Origin: Gammaproteobacteria bacterium
GTDB lineage: Bacteria > Pseudomonadota > Gammaproteobacteria > Steroidobacterales > Steroidobacteraceae
Length of the DNA stretch: 62,290 nucleotides
Assembly: GCA_028293745.1 (NCBI GenBank)
Contig: JAQGOF010000206.1
Span: 1-62,290 of the forward strand
Reading direction: 5' to 3'
Shown here: positions 42,994 through 50,570 of the stretch, piece after piece
Numbering within the stretch: position 1 is the first letter of the stretch
Layout of the letters: each line of letters opens with the position of its first letter
Notes under the pieces: model-generated
Databases searched by the model: none
The model's input: the letters and a program-made list of their open reading frames with translations, nothing else
What the model was told of the DNA's origin: nothing
Position numbers and translations under genes: made by a program

Positions 42994-43011
42994 ATACAAA
43001 TGCATATGTAT
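42994..43011. promoter_or_regulatory. Candidate IclR operator palindrome
   Basis: ATACAAATGCATATGTAT, an 18-bp palindrome centred on ATGCAT with one symmetric mismatch pair. It lies 18 bp upstream of the oppB start and in the shared opp/iclR intergenic region. IclR-family regulators bind near-palindromes of this size, so control of the importer is a reasonable inference. Confidence 0.5.
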
Positions 43012-43030
43012 TAGACCACCGAGCCGTTGC

Positions 43031-43063
43031 GTTGCGGCATGAACAGTTTCTAAACTCCGCAAC
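43031..43063. promoter_or_regulatory. Nested inverted repeats upstream of iclR
   Basis: Outer arms GTTGCGG (43031-43037) and CCGCAAC (43057-43063) enclose AGTTT-CT-AAACT (43045-43056), itself perfectly inverted. The element ends 35 bp before the iclR ATG. It could be an autoregulatory operator. Confidence 0.45.
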
Positions 43064-43098
43064 TCGTCTGATTTCATATACCACTACAAGACTGAACC

Positions 43099-43911
43099 AT
43101 GGAATCGACCCGACCAATAAGAGCTCTCGTACGCGGCCTCGATGCGTTGACCACACTCAATCAGCGCAACGGTGCCACCGTTTCCGAAATCGCCCAACAG
43201 ATCAGGCTGCCGCGTACGACTACGTACCGCATCCTCGAGACACTCACCCACGCGGGATATGTATACCGCGATCCCGCCGACGACCGGTACCGGCTAACAA
43301 TCCTGGTCCATCGTCTCGCCGACGGGTTCGACGACGATGCGTGGGTCACGCAGATCGCGAGGCCCTGCATCGACGAGCTCGGCAAGGAAGTCATGTGGCC
43401 TGTCGCCTTTGCTTCCCTGTCGGGCACGCAGATGCTCGTTCGCGAAACTACGGATCACCGCAGTCCCCTCGCAATCGAGCGTTTCTCGCCGGGTGTGCGT
43501 CTACCGTTGCTGACGACCGCCGCGGGCCGCGCGCATCTTGCATTCTGCCCAGCCGAGCAACGGGAATCTCTGCTGGAGATTTTGCGCCGCTCGACGAACG
43601 AGGTGGACAAGTTGGCACATAACCGTGCCGAGCTGGAGAAGACCCTCGAGGACACGCGCGAAAAAGGCTACGCGAGTGCAGTCCACACCAAGAGGGTCTC
43701 CGACGAGATCAGCATGGCCGTGCCTGTGGTCGTGGGGGACCGGGTGCTCGCCGCTGTCGTCGTGCGCTTCGCCGAGACGGCCGTGCCCTTCAAGATCGCG
43801 GTGGAGCGCTTCATCCCCAAGCTGCGCGAGGCCGCGCAGAGGATCAAGCAGACCTTCATAGAGCAGCAGCTGAACCAGCCGCGCTCACGGAGTAAAGCGC
43901 AGGCACTGTAG
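43099..43911 (+). CDS. IclR-family transcriptional regulator
   Basis: 270 residues. The N-terminal winged HTH (about 8-70) has ALVRGLDALTTLNQRNGATVSEIAQQIRLPRTTTYRILETL in consecutive segments. The effector-binding GAF-like domain (about 80-250) has MWPVAFASLSGTQMLVRET, GVRLPLLTTAAGRAHLAF and GYASAVHTKRVSDEISMAVPV. It resembles MhpR-type aromatic-pathway regulators, but no catabolic genes are adjacent; it is divergent from the peptide-type importer and probably regulates that and itself. The last 11 codons lie in the first copy of a 43-bp duplication (43879-43964). Confidence 0.9.
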   Translation: MESTRPIRALVRGLDALTTLNQRNGATVSEIAQQIRLPRTTTYRILETLTHAGYVYRDPADDRYRLTILVHRLADGFDDDAWVTQIARPCIDELGKEVMWPVAFASLSGTQMLVRETTDHRSPLAIERFSPGVRLPLLTTAAGRAHLAFCPAEQRESLLEILRRSTNEVDKLAHNRAELEKTLEDTREKGYASAVHTKRVSDEISMAVPVVVGDRVLAAVVVRFAETAVPFKIAVERFIPKLREAAQRIKQTFIEQQLNQPRSRSKAQAL

Positions 43912-43964
43912 CGATCGCGAGCCGCGCTCACAGAGCATAGCGTAGGCATTGTAGCGATCGCGCG
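43879..43964. repeat. Tandem duplication of 43 bp across the iclR stop codon
   Basis: Unit 1 (43879-43921) and unit 2 (43922-43964) match at 37 of 43 positions. Both contain CCGCGCTCAC near the start and TGTAGCGATCGCG near the end. Unit 1 encodes the final residues PRSRSKAQAL and the stop; unit 2 is a decayed copy lying after the stop. Confidence 0.8.
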
Positions 43965-43989
43965 GCTTCAAGCACTGCCTGGCCACACG

Positions 43990-44024
43990 CAGGCCCGGGA
44001 GCCCAGCGAGGCCCCCCGGGCCTG
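43990..44024. repeat. GC-rich inverted repeat between iclR and etfB
   Basis: CAGGCCCGGG (43990-43999), 15-base loop and CCCGGGCCTG (44015-44024): a perfect 10-bp stem. A further 7-bp stem GGGGGCC/GGCCCCC lies at 44039-44069. Neither is followed by a T-tract, so they are not clear intrinsic terminators, although they could end or stabilise the iclR message. Confidence 0.55.
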
Positions 44025-44107
44025 CCCTGCAGCCTTCAGGGGGCCGCAGGAATGACTTCCGGGGCCCCCGCCTGACCCCTTCCGGCCCTTTCGCCTCCCG
44101 CGCCCGC

Positions 44108-44113
44108 TATACT
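44108..44113 (+). promoter_or_regulatory. Possible etfB -10 element
   Basis: TATACT about 63 bp upstream of the etfB ATG matches five of six positions of the sigma-70 -10 consensus. No good -35 is found at 16-18 bp, so this is weak. Confidence 0.3.
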
Positions 44114-44175
44114 GGCGGGCGGCTCCCCGAACCCTAAATCCTGCGGGGCAGCCCACACATTTCGGAGAGGTCTGA

Positions 44176-44925
44176 ATGAAGCGAATCCTGGTCGGTATCA
44201 AGCGCGTTGTGGACTACAACGTGCGCGTCCGCGTGAAGCCCGACGGCACGGGTGTCGTCACGGACGGGGTGAAGATGAGCATCAACCCGTTTGACGAGAT
44301 TGCGCTGGAAGAAGCGCTTCGGATCAAGGAGCGTGGGGGTGCCGAAGAAGTGGTCATTGCGACGATCGGACCCGCGGAGTGCCAGCAGCAGCTTCGCACG
44401 GCCCTGGCCATGGGTGCGGACCGCGCCCTGCACGTTCAAGCCGACGGAGTCGTCGAGCCGCTCGTAGCGGCACGCGCCCTGCTCAAGCTGATTGAACGCG
44501 AGCAACCCTTCCTGGTCATCGTGGGCAAGCAGGCCATCGATGATGACAACAGTCAGACCGGTCCCATGCTTGCGGCGTTGTGGAATCGTCCCCAGGTCAC
44601 GTTCGCTTCGAAGGTCGAATTGTCGGATGGAAAGGCCCGTGTCACGCGCGAGGTCGATGCGGGACTCGAGACGCTGGAGGTGGACCTGCCGGCGCTGGTG
44701 ACGACCGACTTGCGGCTCAACGAGCCCCGCTATGTGAAATTGCCGGACATCATGAAGGCGAAAAAGAAGCCCCTGGAGACGCTCCCTCTGAACACGCTCG
44801 GTGTCGAGGCGAAGCAGCAGTTGAAACTGGTGAAATTCGAGCCCCCGGCGCAGCGTCAGAAAGGCATCCGTGTGAAGGATGCGGGGGAGTTGGTCGAGGC
44901 ATTGAAGAAGAAGGGGTTGATCTGA
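44176..44925 (+). CDS. etfB: Electron transfer flavoprotein beta subunit
   Basis: 249 residues; with EtfA it carries electrons from acyl-CoA and other dehydrogenases to ETF-quinone oxidoreductase. Typical segments: KRILVGIKRVVDYNVRVRVK, MSINPFDEIALEEALRIKE, VVIATIGPAECQQQLRTALAMG, and the signature VEVDLPALVTTDLRLNEPRYVKLPDIMKAKKK in consecutive pieces. The ATG at 44176 is preceded by GGAGAG. Functionally linked to beta-oxidation (fadJ at 12511). Confidence 0.97.
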   Translation: MKRILVGIKRVVDYNVRVRVKPDGTGVVTDGVKMSINPFDEIALEEALRIKERGGAEEVVIATIGPAECQQQLRTALAMGADRALHVQADGVVEPLVAARALLKLIEREQPFLVIVGKQAIDDDNSQTGPMLAALWNRPQVTFASKVELSDGKARVTREVDAGLETLEVDLPALVTTDLRLNEPRYVKLPDIMKAKKKPLETLPLNTLGVEAKQQLKLVKFEPPAQRQKGIRVKDAGELVEALKKKGLI

Positions 44926-45869
44926 TGGCCGCAAAAGTTCTGATCGTCGCCGAGCACGACGGCACGAAGCTCAACCCGAGCACCGCCAAGTCGGTGACCT
45001 GCGCCCGTGGAATCCAGGGGGCCGAAATCATTGTCGCCGTGTTCGCAGCGAAGCCCGATGCGGTGGCGGCACAGGCCGCGCAGCTAGCCGGCGTCACGCG
45101 CGTACTCACCATCGAGAATGCTGCGAATGAGCATGCCTTGGCGGCCGTGCTGGCACCGCAGGTTGTCGCTGTGGCGAAGGATTGCACGCACGTGCTCGCT
45201 GCATCGACCACGTTTGGCAAAGACCTGATGCCGCGCGTGGCCGCGCTACTCGGCACGGCACAGATCAGTGACATCATGGCGGTTGAGAGCGCGAATCGCT
45301 TTCGACGGCCGATCTATGCGGGAAATGCGATCGTGACCGTCGAGACCGATCCCGCGGCCACGATCGTGGGAACTGTGCGCAGCGCATCTTTCGAGGCTGC
45401 GGCTTCCGGTGGTTCGGCGCCGATCGAGAAAGCGAGCGTGAATGTGGAGCTTCCGACCCACACGCGCTTCGTCTCCGTGTCCGCCGCCAAGAACGACCGA
45501 CCGGACTTGCAGACTGCGTCGCGCGTAGTCTCCGGCGGCCGGGCGCTCGGCAGTGCGGATGGCTTCAAGATCCTCTATTCGCTGGCCGACAAGCTGGGCG
45601 CCGCCGTCGGGGCTTCGCGTGCGGCCGTGGATGCAGGCTATGCACCCAACGAATTACAGGTGGGGCAGACAGGCAAGATCATCGCGCCTGAGTTGTACAT
45701 GGCCGTCGGCATCTCGGGAGCGATCCAGCATCTGACCGGCATCAAGGATGCGCGCACGATCGTCGCCATCAACAAGGATGGCGAGGCGCCCATCTTCGAA
45801 GTCGCTGACATCGGGCTCGTCGGGGATCTGTTTCAGATCGTCCCGGAACTCGAGCGGCTCATCGGGTAA
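44925..45869 (+). CDS. etfA: Electron transfer flavoprotein alpha subunit
   Basis: 314 residues, FAD-binding subunit. The C-terminal FAD domain has [60 protein letters not shown] and [21 protein letters not shown]. The ATG at 44925 shares its first base with the etfB stop (TGATG), so translation is coupled. The frame is open far upstream inside etfB but that is not coding. ETF-QO is not in the window. Confidence 0.97.
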   Translation: MAAKVLIVAEHDGTKLNPSTAKSVTCARGIQGAEIIVAVFAAKPDAVAAQAAQLAGVTRVLTIENAANEHALAAVLAPQVVAVAKDCTHVLAASTTFGKDLMPRVAALLGTAQISDIMAVESANRFRRPIYAGNAIVTVETDPAATIVGTVRSASFEAAASGGSAPIEKASVNVELPTHTRFVSVSAAKNDRPDLQTASRVVSGGRALGSADGFKILYSLADKLGAAVGASRAAVDAGYAPNELQVGQTGKIIAPELYMAVGISGAIQHLTGIKDARTIVAINKDGEAPIFEVADIGLVGDLFQIVPELERLIG

Positions 45870-45889
45870 GGGCATCGATCGGCCGGCGC

Positions 45890-46912
45890 TTACAAATGCT
45901 CGGGAGCGACCCTCACGAGCGCCTTCCCGAAGTTCTGACCGCGCATCAGCCGGCAGAAAGCGGCAGGCGCGCTGGCAAGCCCGTCGGTGATGTCCTCCTT
46001 GTAACGAAACAGGCCCGCACGGATCCAACTGCCAACCACTCTCTCGAGTTCCGGAAGGCGGTGCAGGTGATCCTGAACGACAATGCCCTGTAGCGTCGCG
46101 CGCGCGCTCAGAACGGGCGCGAGTGAGGGGCCAGGCGGAGGCACTTCCACGTTATAAGCCTCGCTCATCCCGCAAAGGATGACGCGCGCATGCGGGGCAA
46201 GAAGGTTGACCACGCAGGAGAGCACCTCGCCGCCGACGTTGTCGAAGTAAACATCCACTCCGCCGGGACAGGCGGCGCGAATCTGTGCGGCCAGGTCTCC
46301 GGAGCGATGGTTGATACAGGCGGCGTAGCCCAGTTCGCGCACCGCGTAGTCGCACTTTTCCGGCGACCCCGCGATTCCAACTGCACGCGCCCCCACGATG
46401 CGGGCAGCCTGACCCGCCGTGCAACCGACCGGTCCGGTCGCAGCAGACACCAGAACGGTCTGACCCGGCCGTGGCTCACCCAGGTAGATGAGCCCGGTGT
46501 AGCCCGCCAATCCGGGCAAGCCGAGCACACCCAGGGCGGTCGAGACGGGCGCTCTGTCCGGATCCAACCGCCGCACGCCCTGCCCACTGGACAGAGCAAA
46601 TTGCTGCCAGCCGTTACGGACCACGATGTACTCACCCGACCGGTAGCCCGGATGCCGTGATTCGAGCACCTGCGCAACCGTTTCGCCGCTCATCACGTCC
46701 CCGGGATTCAGCCGCAGCGACGCCTCAGAGTTGCCCCGCATGGCCGCCCGGTACAGCGGATCGAGCGACAGGTAGAGCGTGCGCGAAAGAAACTGACCCG
46801 GACCCGGTGTGGGGACCGCAGTCGTATCCGCACCAAAGCTCTCCGGCACGGGCGTTCCCTCCGGCCGGAGCGAAAAGAGAATGCGGTGGTTGCGGTCGCC
46901 AGCGTCGTGCAT
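45890..46912 (-). CDS. NADPH-dependent MDR-family oxidoreductase
   Basis: 340 residues, medium-chain dehydrogenase/reductase of the leukotriene B4 dehydrogenase/prostaglandin reductase (CurA-like) type, which reduces activated double bonds. Visible: RTLYLSLDPLYRAAM, GEYIVVRNGWQQF, LGLPGLAGYTGLIYLG, the NADPH motif VSAATGPVGCTAGQAARIVGAR, VDVYFDNVGGEVLS and the end RGQNFGKALVRV. Zinc ligands are absent, as in this subgroup. I use the ATG at 46912; a TTG at 46930 would add six residues. It follows the peroxiredoxin gene closely on the same strand. Confidence 0.87.
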   Translation of the reverse strand: MHDAGDRNHRILFSLRPEGTPVPESFGADTTAVPTPGPGQFLSRTLYLSLDPLYRAAMRGNSEASLRLNPGDVMSGETVAQVLESRHPGYRSGEYIVVRNGWQQFALSSGQGVRRLDPDRAPVSTALGVLGLPGLAGYTGLIYLGEPRPGQTVLVSAATGPVGCTAGQAARIVGARAVGIAGSPEKCDYAVRELGYAACINHRSGDLAAQIRAACPGGVDVYFDNVGGEVLSCVVNLLAPHARVILCGMSEAYNVEVPPPGPSLAPVLSARATLQGIVVQDHLHRLPELERVVGSWIRAGLFRYKEDITDGLASAPAAFCRLMRGQNFGKALVRVAPEHL

Positions 46913-46936
46913 GAGCAGATTGCGCCGCAAGTCTCG

Positions 46937-47419
46937 TTACAACTGGCTGAGAACGTGCTCCGCCGAAGAGACCTTGAACTGACCCTTCTCCTCGATATCC
47001 ACGTGCTTGGCGACGCCGTCCTGCGCGATGATCGCGAAGCGCTGGCCACGGGTGCCCATCCCGAAGCCACTCGCATCGAGCTCGAGGCCCAGTGCCTTGG
47101 CATATTCACCATTGCCGTCTGCCAGCATCACGACCTTGTCACCAACGCTGGAGGACTTTCCCCAGGCACTCATCACGAACACGTCGTTGACGGCCATGCA
47201 GGCAATCGTGTCGACACCCTTCGCGCGAATCTGGTCGGCCAGCTGCACGAATCCGGGCAGATGTTTCGCATCGCAGGTGGGAGTGAATGCGCCAGGAACG
47301 GAGAACAGCACGACCTTCTTGCCCTTGAACAGGTCGTCCGTGGTCACATCCTTCGGTCCATCTTTGGTCATCGTCTTGAGCTTACCCGCGGGCATGCGTT
47401 CGCCGGCCTTGATCGCCAT
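46937..47419 (-). CDS. Peroxiredoxin, Prx5 family
   Basis: 160-residue thiol peroxidase that reduces H2O2 and organic peroxides. Peroxidatic Cys in PGAFTPTCDAKHLPGF (about residue 49), then ACMAVNDVFVMSAWGK and RGQRFAIIAQDGV. No glutaredoxin domain is fused. ATG at 47419 with GAAGGAG ten bases upstream; that Shine-Dalgarno lies partly in a hairpin (47430-47445). Confidence 0.93.
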   Translation of the reverse strand: MAIKAGERMPAGKLKTMTKDGPKDVTTDDLFKGKKVVLFSVPGAFTPTCDAKHLPGFVQLADQIRAKGVDTIACMAVNDVFVMSAWGKSSSVGDKVVMLADGNGEYAKALGLELDASGFGMGTRGQRFAIIAQDGVAKHVDIEEKGQFKVSSAEHVLSQL

Positions 47420-47429
47420 AATCAGATCT

Positions 47430-47445
47430 CCTTCAAAAATGAAGG
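47430..47445 (-). promoter_or_regulatory. Hairpin that pairs the peroxiredoxin Shine-Dalgarno
   Basis: On the minus strand the RNA reads CCUUCA-UUUU-UGAAGG, a perfect 6-bp stem with a UUUU loop. Its 3' arm contains most of the GAAGGAG ribosome-binding site of the peroxiredoxin gene. It overlaps the upstream terminator-like stem (47443-47469) by three bases, so the two structures compete. Confidence 0.5.
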
Positions 47446-47469
47446 CCGGGAAGATCGCTCTCCCGGCCT
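47443..47469 (-). terminator. Terminator-like hairpin after the TonB-TPR operon
   Basis: On the minus strand AGGCCGGGA, a 9-base loop and TCCCGGCCT form a 9-bp stem followed by TCATTTTTG. It lies 44 bp after the TPR gene stop and would end the tonB-exbB-exbD-exbD-TPR transcript, leaving the peroxiredoxin gene to its own or read-through transcription. Confidence 0.6.
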
Positions 47470-47512
47470 CGTGACTCGAACCCCTGAAGCCGCTGAAGGC
47501 CTTGAGGCGACT

Positions 47513-48778
47513 CTACGCCTGCTTGGCGTGCAGACTCCACAACTCCGCGAGGCGTTCCAGGTTCGGATCGCCCTTCACGGCCTTGAATGACTTCACGGCG
47601 TCGTCCTTCTTGCCGCTCTTCAGCTGCGCAATTCCGAGCAGCAGGTGTGCCTCTGCCTCGTTTCGCACGCTGCCCTTGGTCAGTGCCTTGTTCAGCTGGT
47701 CGGTAGCCTTGTCGTACTGCTGGTAGCCGATATAAGCGAGTCCCACACCGACGTTCTTGTCGCCCGTGGCGCTTGCATCGGCATCCTTCTCGACCCTGGG
47801 GAGCGTGGCCAGGTCCGTCTGCGCCGCCTTCTTGGCCGACTCCAACAGCCGGGTGTTCTTGTCCTTCGCGCGGGCATCGGCGAAGACATTCTTCTGGAAG
47901 CCCTTCTCGAGGATGCGCTGTGCCTCACCCGGATTGCCCTGCTCGATGGCGAGCTGGGCCATTTCGGTGTAGTCGGTGGCCTCCTTGAGCACATCGACTT
48001 CGGACATCAGCCGGTAGACCTGCAGCGTGCTCTTGTCACTCAGGTTCGGGGTGCTGCGCAGTGAATACAGCAGCTGCTGCCAGTACTCGGTCTTCGGGTG
48101 GTACTCCACCAGGCGCTCGAGCTCGCGGGTCGTGCACTCGGAATCATTGAGCTTCACGCACGCGCTCAATGCCAGCTGCATCGGCTCGTCCTTGGGTGTC
48201 TGTCCCGCCTTGATCTGGTTGTCGATCATGGTGTCGTAATACTTGAGGGTGCCCTTGTAGTCACCCTTCAGGTAGTACGACTGTCCGACCAGCGTCTTCA
48301 TCTCATCGTCGGCATACCCGCCCTTGATAGCGCGGTTGCCATACTCGATGGCCTTGTCGTAGTTCTTCAGCTGGTAATTGACCTGCGCGACGATCTTCAC
48401 GCGCCCCGGAATTTCCTTCTCGTCGAGGAAGCCGTCATTGATCTCGGCCTCGAAGGCCTTCGAGGCTTCCGGGTAGTTGTTGGTCTTTGCATAGGCGACA
48501 CCGGCGAGCTCATTGATGATGTGCTCGTCATACGGGGTCTTCTTGGGGTTCGCTTCCGCATCCTTCAGCTTTGCGAGCGCATCGTTGTACTTCTTCCCAT
48601 TCACCGCGTCCGAGGCTTCCTTGAGCGTCTTGGCGAGCTCCTTGCTGACGGTGTTTTTCTTTTTCTCGTCCGCGGCAAATGCCGGGTTGGCGGCGATCAT
48701 CGCCACGGCGCCTACGAGCGCTGCGCCGATGATCCCCGCTCCGACTGCCCGGCGGACTGCCTTGCTGTTCGCGTTCAT
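47513..48778 (-). CDS. Tetratricopeptide-repeat protein of the TonB operon
   Basis: 421 residues. A long signal peptide (about 1-36, ending NPAFAA-DEKK) indicates export to the periplasm. The rest is TPR-like helical repeats from about residue 45 to the end, for example AYAKTNNYPEASKAFEAEI, YQLKNYDKAIEYGNRAIKGG, GQSYYLKGDYKGTLKYYD and GIAQLKSGKKDDAVKSFKAV. Such a TPR protein often follows exbB-exbD-exbD in Xanthomonadales-type genomes and may assist TonB complexes; that role is inferred. ATG at 48778 chosen for the signal peptide. Confidence 0.85.
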   Translation of the reverse strand: MNANSKAVRRAVGAGIIGAALVGAVAMIAANPAFAADEKKKNTVSKELAKTLKEASDAVNGKKYNDALAKLKDAEANPKKTPYDEHIINELAGVAYAKTNNYPEASKAFEAEINDGFLDEKEIPGRVKIVAQVNYQLKNYDKAIEYGNRAIKGGYADDEMKTLVGQSYYLKGDYKGTLKYYDTMIDNQIKAGQTPKDEPMQLALSACVKLNDSECTTRELERLVEYHPKTEYWQQLLYSLRSTPNLSDKSTLQVYRLMSEVDVLKEATDYTEMAQLAIEQGNPGEAQRILEKGFQKNVFADARAKDKNTRLLESAKKAAQTDLATLPRVEKDADASATGDKNVGVGLAYIGYQQYDKATDQLNKALTKGSVRNEAEAHLLLGIAQLKSGKKDDAVKSFKAVKGDPNLERLAELWSLHAKQA

Positions 48779-48803
48779 GATGTGGTTTCGCATCGTTAAG
48801 TCT

Positions 48804-49226
48804 TTAGTCCTTGAACTCCGAAGTATTCACGAATCCGATTTTCTTCATGCGGTTGCGCTGGGCTGCGGCCAGCACTCTGGCGACATAGTCGTACTTCGCA
48901 CGCCGGTCGGGGCGCAGGTGAATCTCCGGCTGCGGGTCCTTGCCGGACTCCTCGCGGAAATAGCCCTCGAGCTGGTTTACGTTCTGCACCACCGTGCCGT
49001 TCCAGACCACTGTGCCGTCGAAGTCCACCTCGAGGTCGATGACCTCGGGACGGACGTCCGGCGGTGGCTGGTTCTTGTTCTGCGGCATGTCGAGTTTCAC
49101 CGCGTGGGTCATGATGGGCAGCGACACGATCAGCGTGACGAGCAGCACCAGCATCACGTCGATCAACGGCGTGGTGTTGATGTCGCACATCATGCCGCCC
49201 GAAGAGCCGCCAATACTCATTGCCAT
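48804..49226 (-). CDS. exbD: ExbD/TolR-family biopolymer transport protein (second copy)
   Basis: 140 residues: short cytoplasmic start, one TM with the proton-relay Asp in NTTPLIDVMLVLLVTLIV (about 18-35), and a periplasmic domain with PEIHLRPDRRAKYDYVARVLA. The paralogue at 49254 is 145 residues. Two ExbD copies in tandem are typical of this operon type. 27 bp separate the two. Confidence 0.93.
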   Translation of the reverse strand: MAMSIGGSSGGMMCDINTTPLIDVMLVLLVTLIVSLPIMTHAVKLDMPQNKNQPPPDVRPEVIDLEVDFDGTVVWNGTVVQNVNQLEGYFREESGKDPQPEIHLRPDRRAKYDYVARVLAAAQRNRMKKIGFVNTSEFKD

Positions 49227-49253
49227 GTCAAATTGCTCCTGATGCGGACCGTG

Positions 49254-49691
49254 TCAGCGACTGCCGCGCACGCCATGGTCGGGCTCCGTGAGGAAGCCCA
49301 CCTTGACCACGCCACCGCGCTGAATTGCGTAAAGGACGCGTCCCACTGCCTCGAACTTCGCGTCGCGGTCCGCTCGAATGTGGACTTCGGGCTGCGGCTT
49401 GCGCACCGCGGCTTCCTTGATGTGGGACAGCAGTTCCTCCTTGTTGGGCATTCTGCGGTCGTTCCAGTAGATGTTGCCCTCCTTGTCCACCGCCACCGTG
49501 ATGTTTTCGGGCTTCGTCTGCGTCGGGATGTTGACCGCTTTCGGCAGATCGACCTTCACGGTCTTGTTGATGACTGGAATCGTGACGAGGAAGATGATGA
49601 GCAGCACCAACATGACGTCCACGAGCGGCGTCGTATTGATGTTCGCCATTACCCCTTGCTCTTCCCCGGAGCCTCCGACATTCATTGCCAT
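49254..49691 (-). CDS. exbD: ExbD/TolR-family biopolymer transport protein (first copy)
   Basis: 145 residues with TM and Asp in NTTPLVDVMLVLLIIFLV and a periplasmic domain with PEVHIRADRDAKFEAVGRVLYAIQRGG. With ExbB it forms the proton-driven motor that energises TonB. The C-terminus FLTEPDHGVRGSR differs from the second copy, so the two are not recent duplicates. Confidence 0.94.
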   Translation of the reverse strand: MAMNVGGSGEEQGVMANINTTPLVDVMLVLLIIFLVTIPVINKTVKVDLPKAVNIPTQTKPENITVAVDKEGNIYWNDRRMPNKEELLSHIKEAAVRKPQPEVHIRADRDAKFEAVGRVLYAIQRGGVVKVGFLTEPDHGVRGSR

Positions 49692-49709
49692 ACTGAATTC
49701 CTCGCACGT

Positions 49710-49740
49710 ATCCGGTGGCCCCGTCGAAGGCTCACCGGAT
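49710..49740 (-). repeat. Inverted repeat between exbB and exbD
   Basis: ATCCGGTG (49710-49717) and CACCGGAT (49733-49740) form an 8-bp stem with a 15-base loop in the 82-bp exbB-exbD gap. No T-tract follows. It may be an RNA-stability element. Confidence 0.4.
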
Positions 49741-49773
49741 AGCGTCTGCTATTACTGGTCGACTACTGGCGAG

Positions 49774-50517
49774 CTATTTACGGATGGCCGCAGCAGGTGC
49801 TGCCGCCGGCCGTGCGCCGCCGGACTCACTGGCTCCGACACGGGCTCCGCTTACCAGATAGGCATGCAAATCGCTCGCGAAGTTCCGCAGCGCGTCCTGG
49901 ATCAGCTTGTTGCGGCCCAAGAGCCAGTTGTAGCCCATGACCGCGGGAACGGCGACGAACAGACCGATGGCGGTCATGATCAGCGACTCACCGACGGGTC
50001 CCGCGACCTTGTCGATGCTCGCCTGGCCGGCGATACCGATGCTGACCAGCGCCTTCAGGATGCCCCAGACCGTGCCGAACAGTCCGACGAACGGAGCGGT
50101 CGAGCCCACCGTTGCCAGCAGACCGAGGCCGGAGTTGAGCTTGCTGTTCACCTGGTCCACAGCGCGCTGCAGCGACATGGTGATCCACTCGTGCAGGTCG
50201 ATGCGGTCGGTCAGGCGGCCGTCATGATGCGACGCGGCACGCAGCCCGTCCTCGGCGACCAGGCGGAAGTCATCGCCCTTCTTCAGGCGTTCTACACCGT
50301 CCTTGATGGAAGGTGCGGTCCAGAACTGCTTCTCAGCAACCCGTGCGGACTGCTTGAGCTTGCGCTGGTCCCAGAGCTTGGTAAGGATCACGTACCAGGA
50401 GGCCAGGGACATGATGGCCAGCAGGATGAGTACCGAGCGGGCGACCGGGTCGCCCCCCGCCCAGAGCGCCTGGAGGCCATACGGATTGTCGACGGTTGCG
50501 GTGGCTTGATTTTCCAT
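49774..50517 (-). CDS. exbB: ExbB/TolQ/MotA-family proton channel protein
   Basis: 247 residues with three TM segments: about 27-46 (VLILLAIMSLASWYVIL), about 130-155 (GLLATVGSTAPFVGLFGTVWGILKAL), and about 175-200 (GESLIMTAIGLFVAVPAVMGYNWLL). The conserved Thr/Pro channel motif is present. ATG at 50517 with GAGGAAA upstream. It lies downstream of tonB across an intrinsic terminator. Confidence 0.94.
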   Translation of the reverse strand: MENQATATVDNPYGLQALWAGGDPVARSVLILLAIMSLASWYVILTKLWDQRKLKQSARVAEKQFWTAPSIKDGVERLKKGDDFRLVAEDGLRAASHHDGRLTDRIDLHEWITMSLQRAVDQVNSKLNSGLGLLATVGSTAPFVGLFGTVWGILKALVSIGIAGQASIDKVAGPVGESLIMTAIGLFVAVPAVMGYNWLLGRNKLIQDALRNFASDLHAYLVSGARVGASESGGARPAAAPAAAIRK

Positions 50518-50533
50518 AGTTTCCTCGAATCAC

Positions 50534-50556
50534 AAAAAAGCCGGGCTGCGCCCGGC
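50534..50556 (-). terminator. Intrinsic terminator between tonB and exbB
   Basis: On the minus strand GCCGGGC-GCA-GCCCGGC (50556-50540), a perfect 7-bp GC stem, is followed directly by six Ts (50539-50534). It lies 15 bp after the tonB stop and 17 bp before the exbB ATG, within a same-strand operon, so it would reduce exbB-exbD expression relative to tonB unless exbB has its own promoter. Confidence 0.8.
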
Positions 50557-50570
50557 ATCTAATAATCGTT

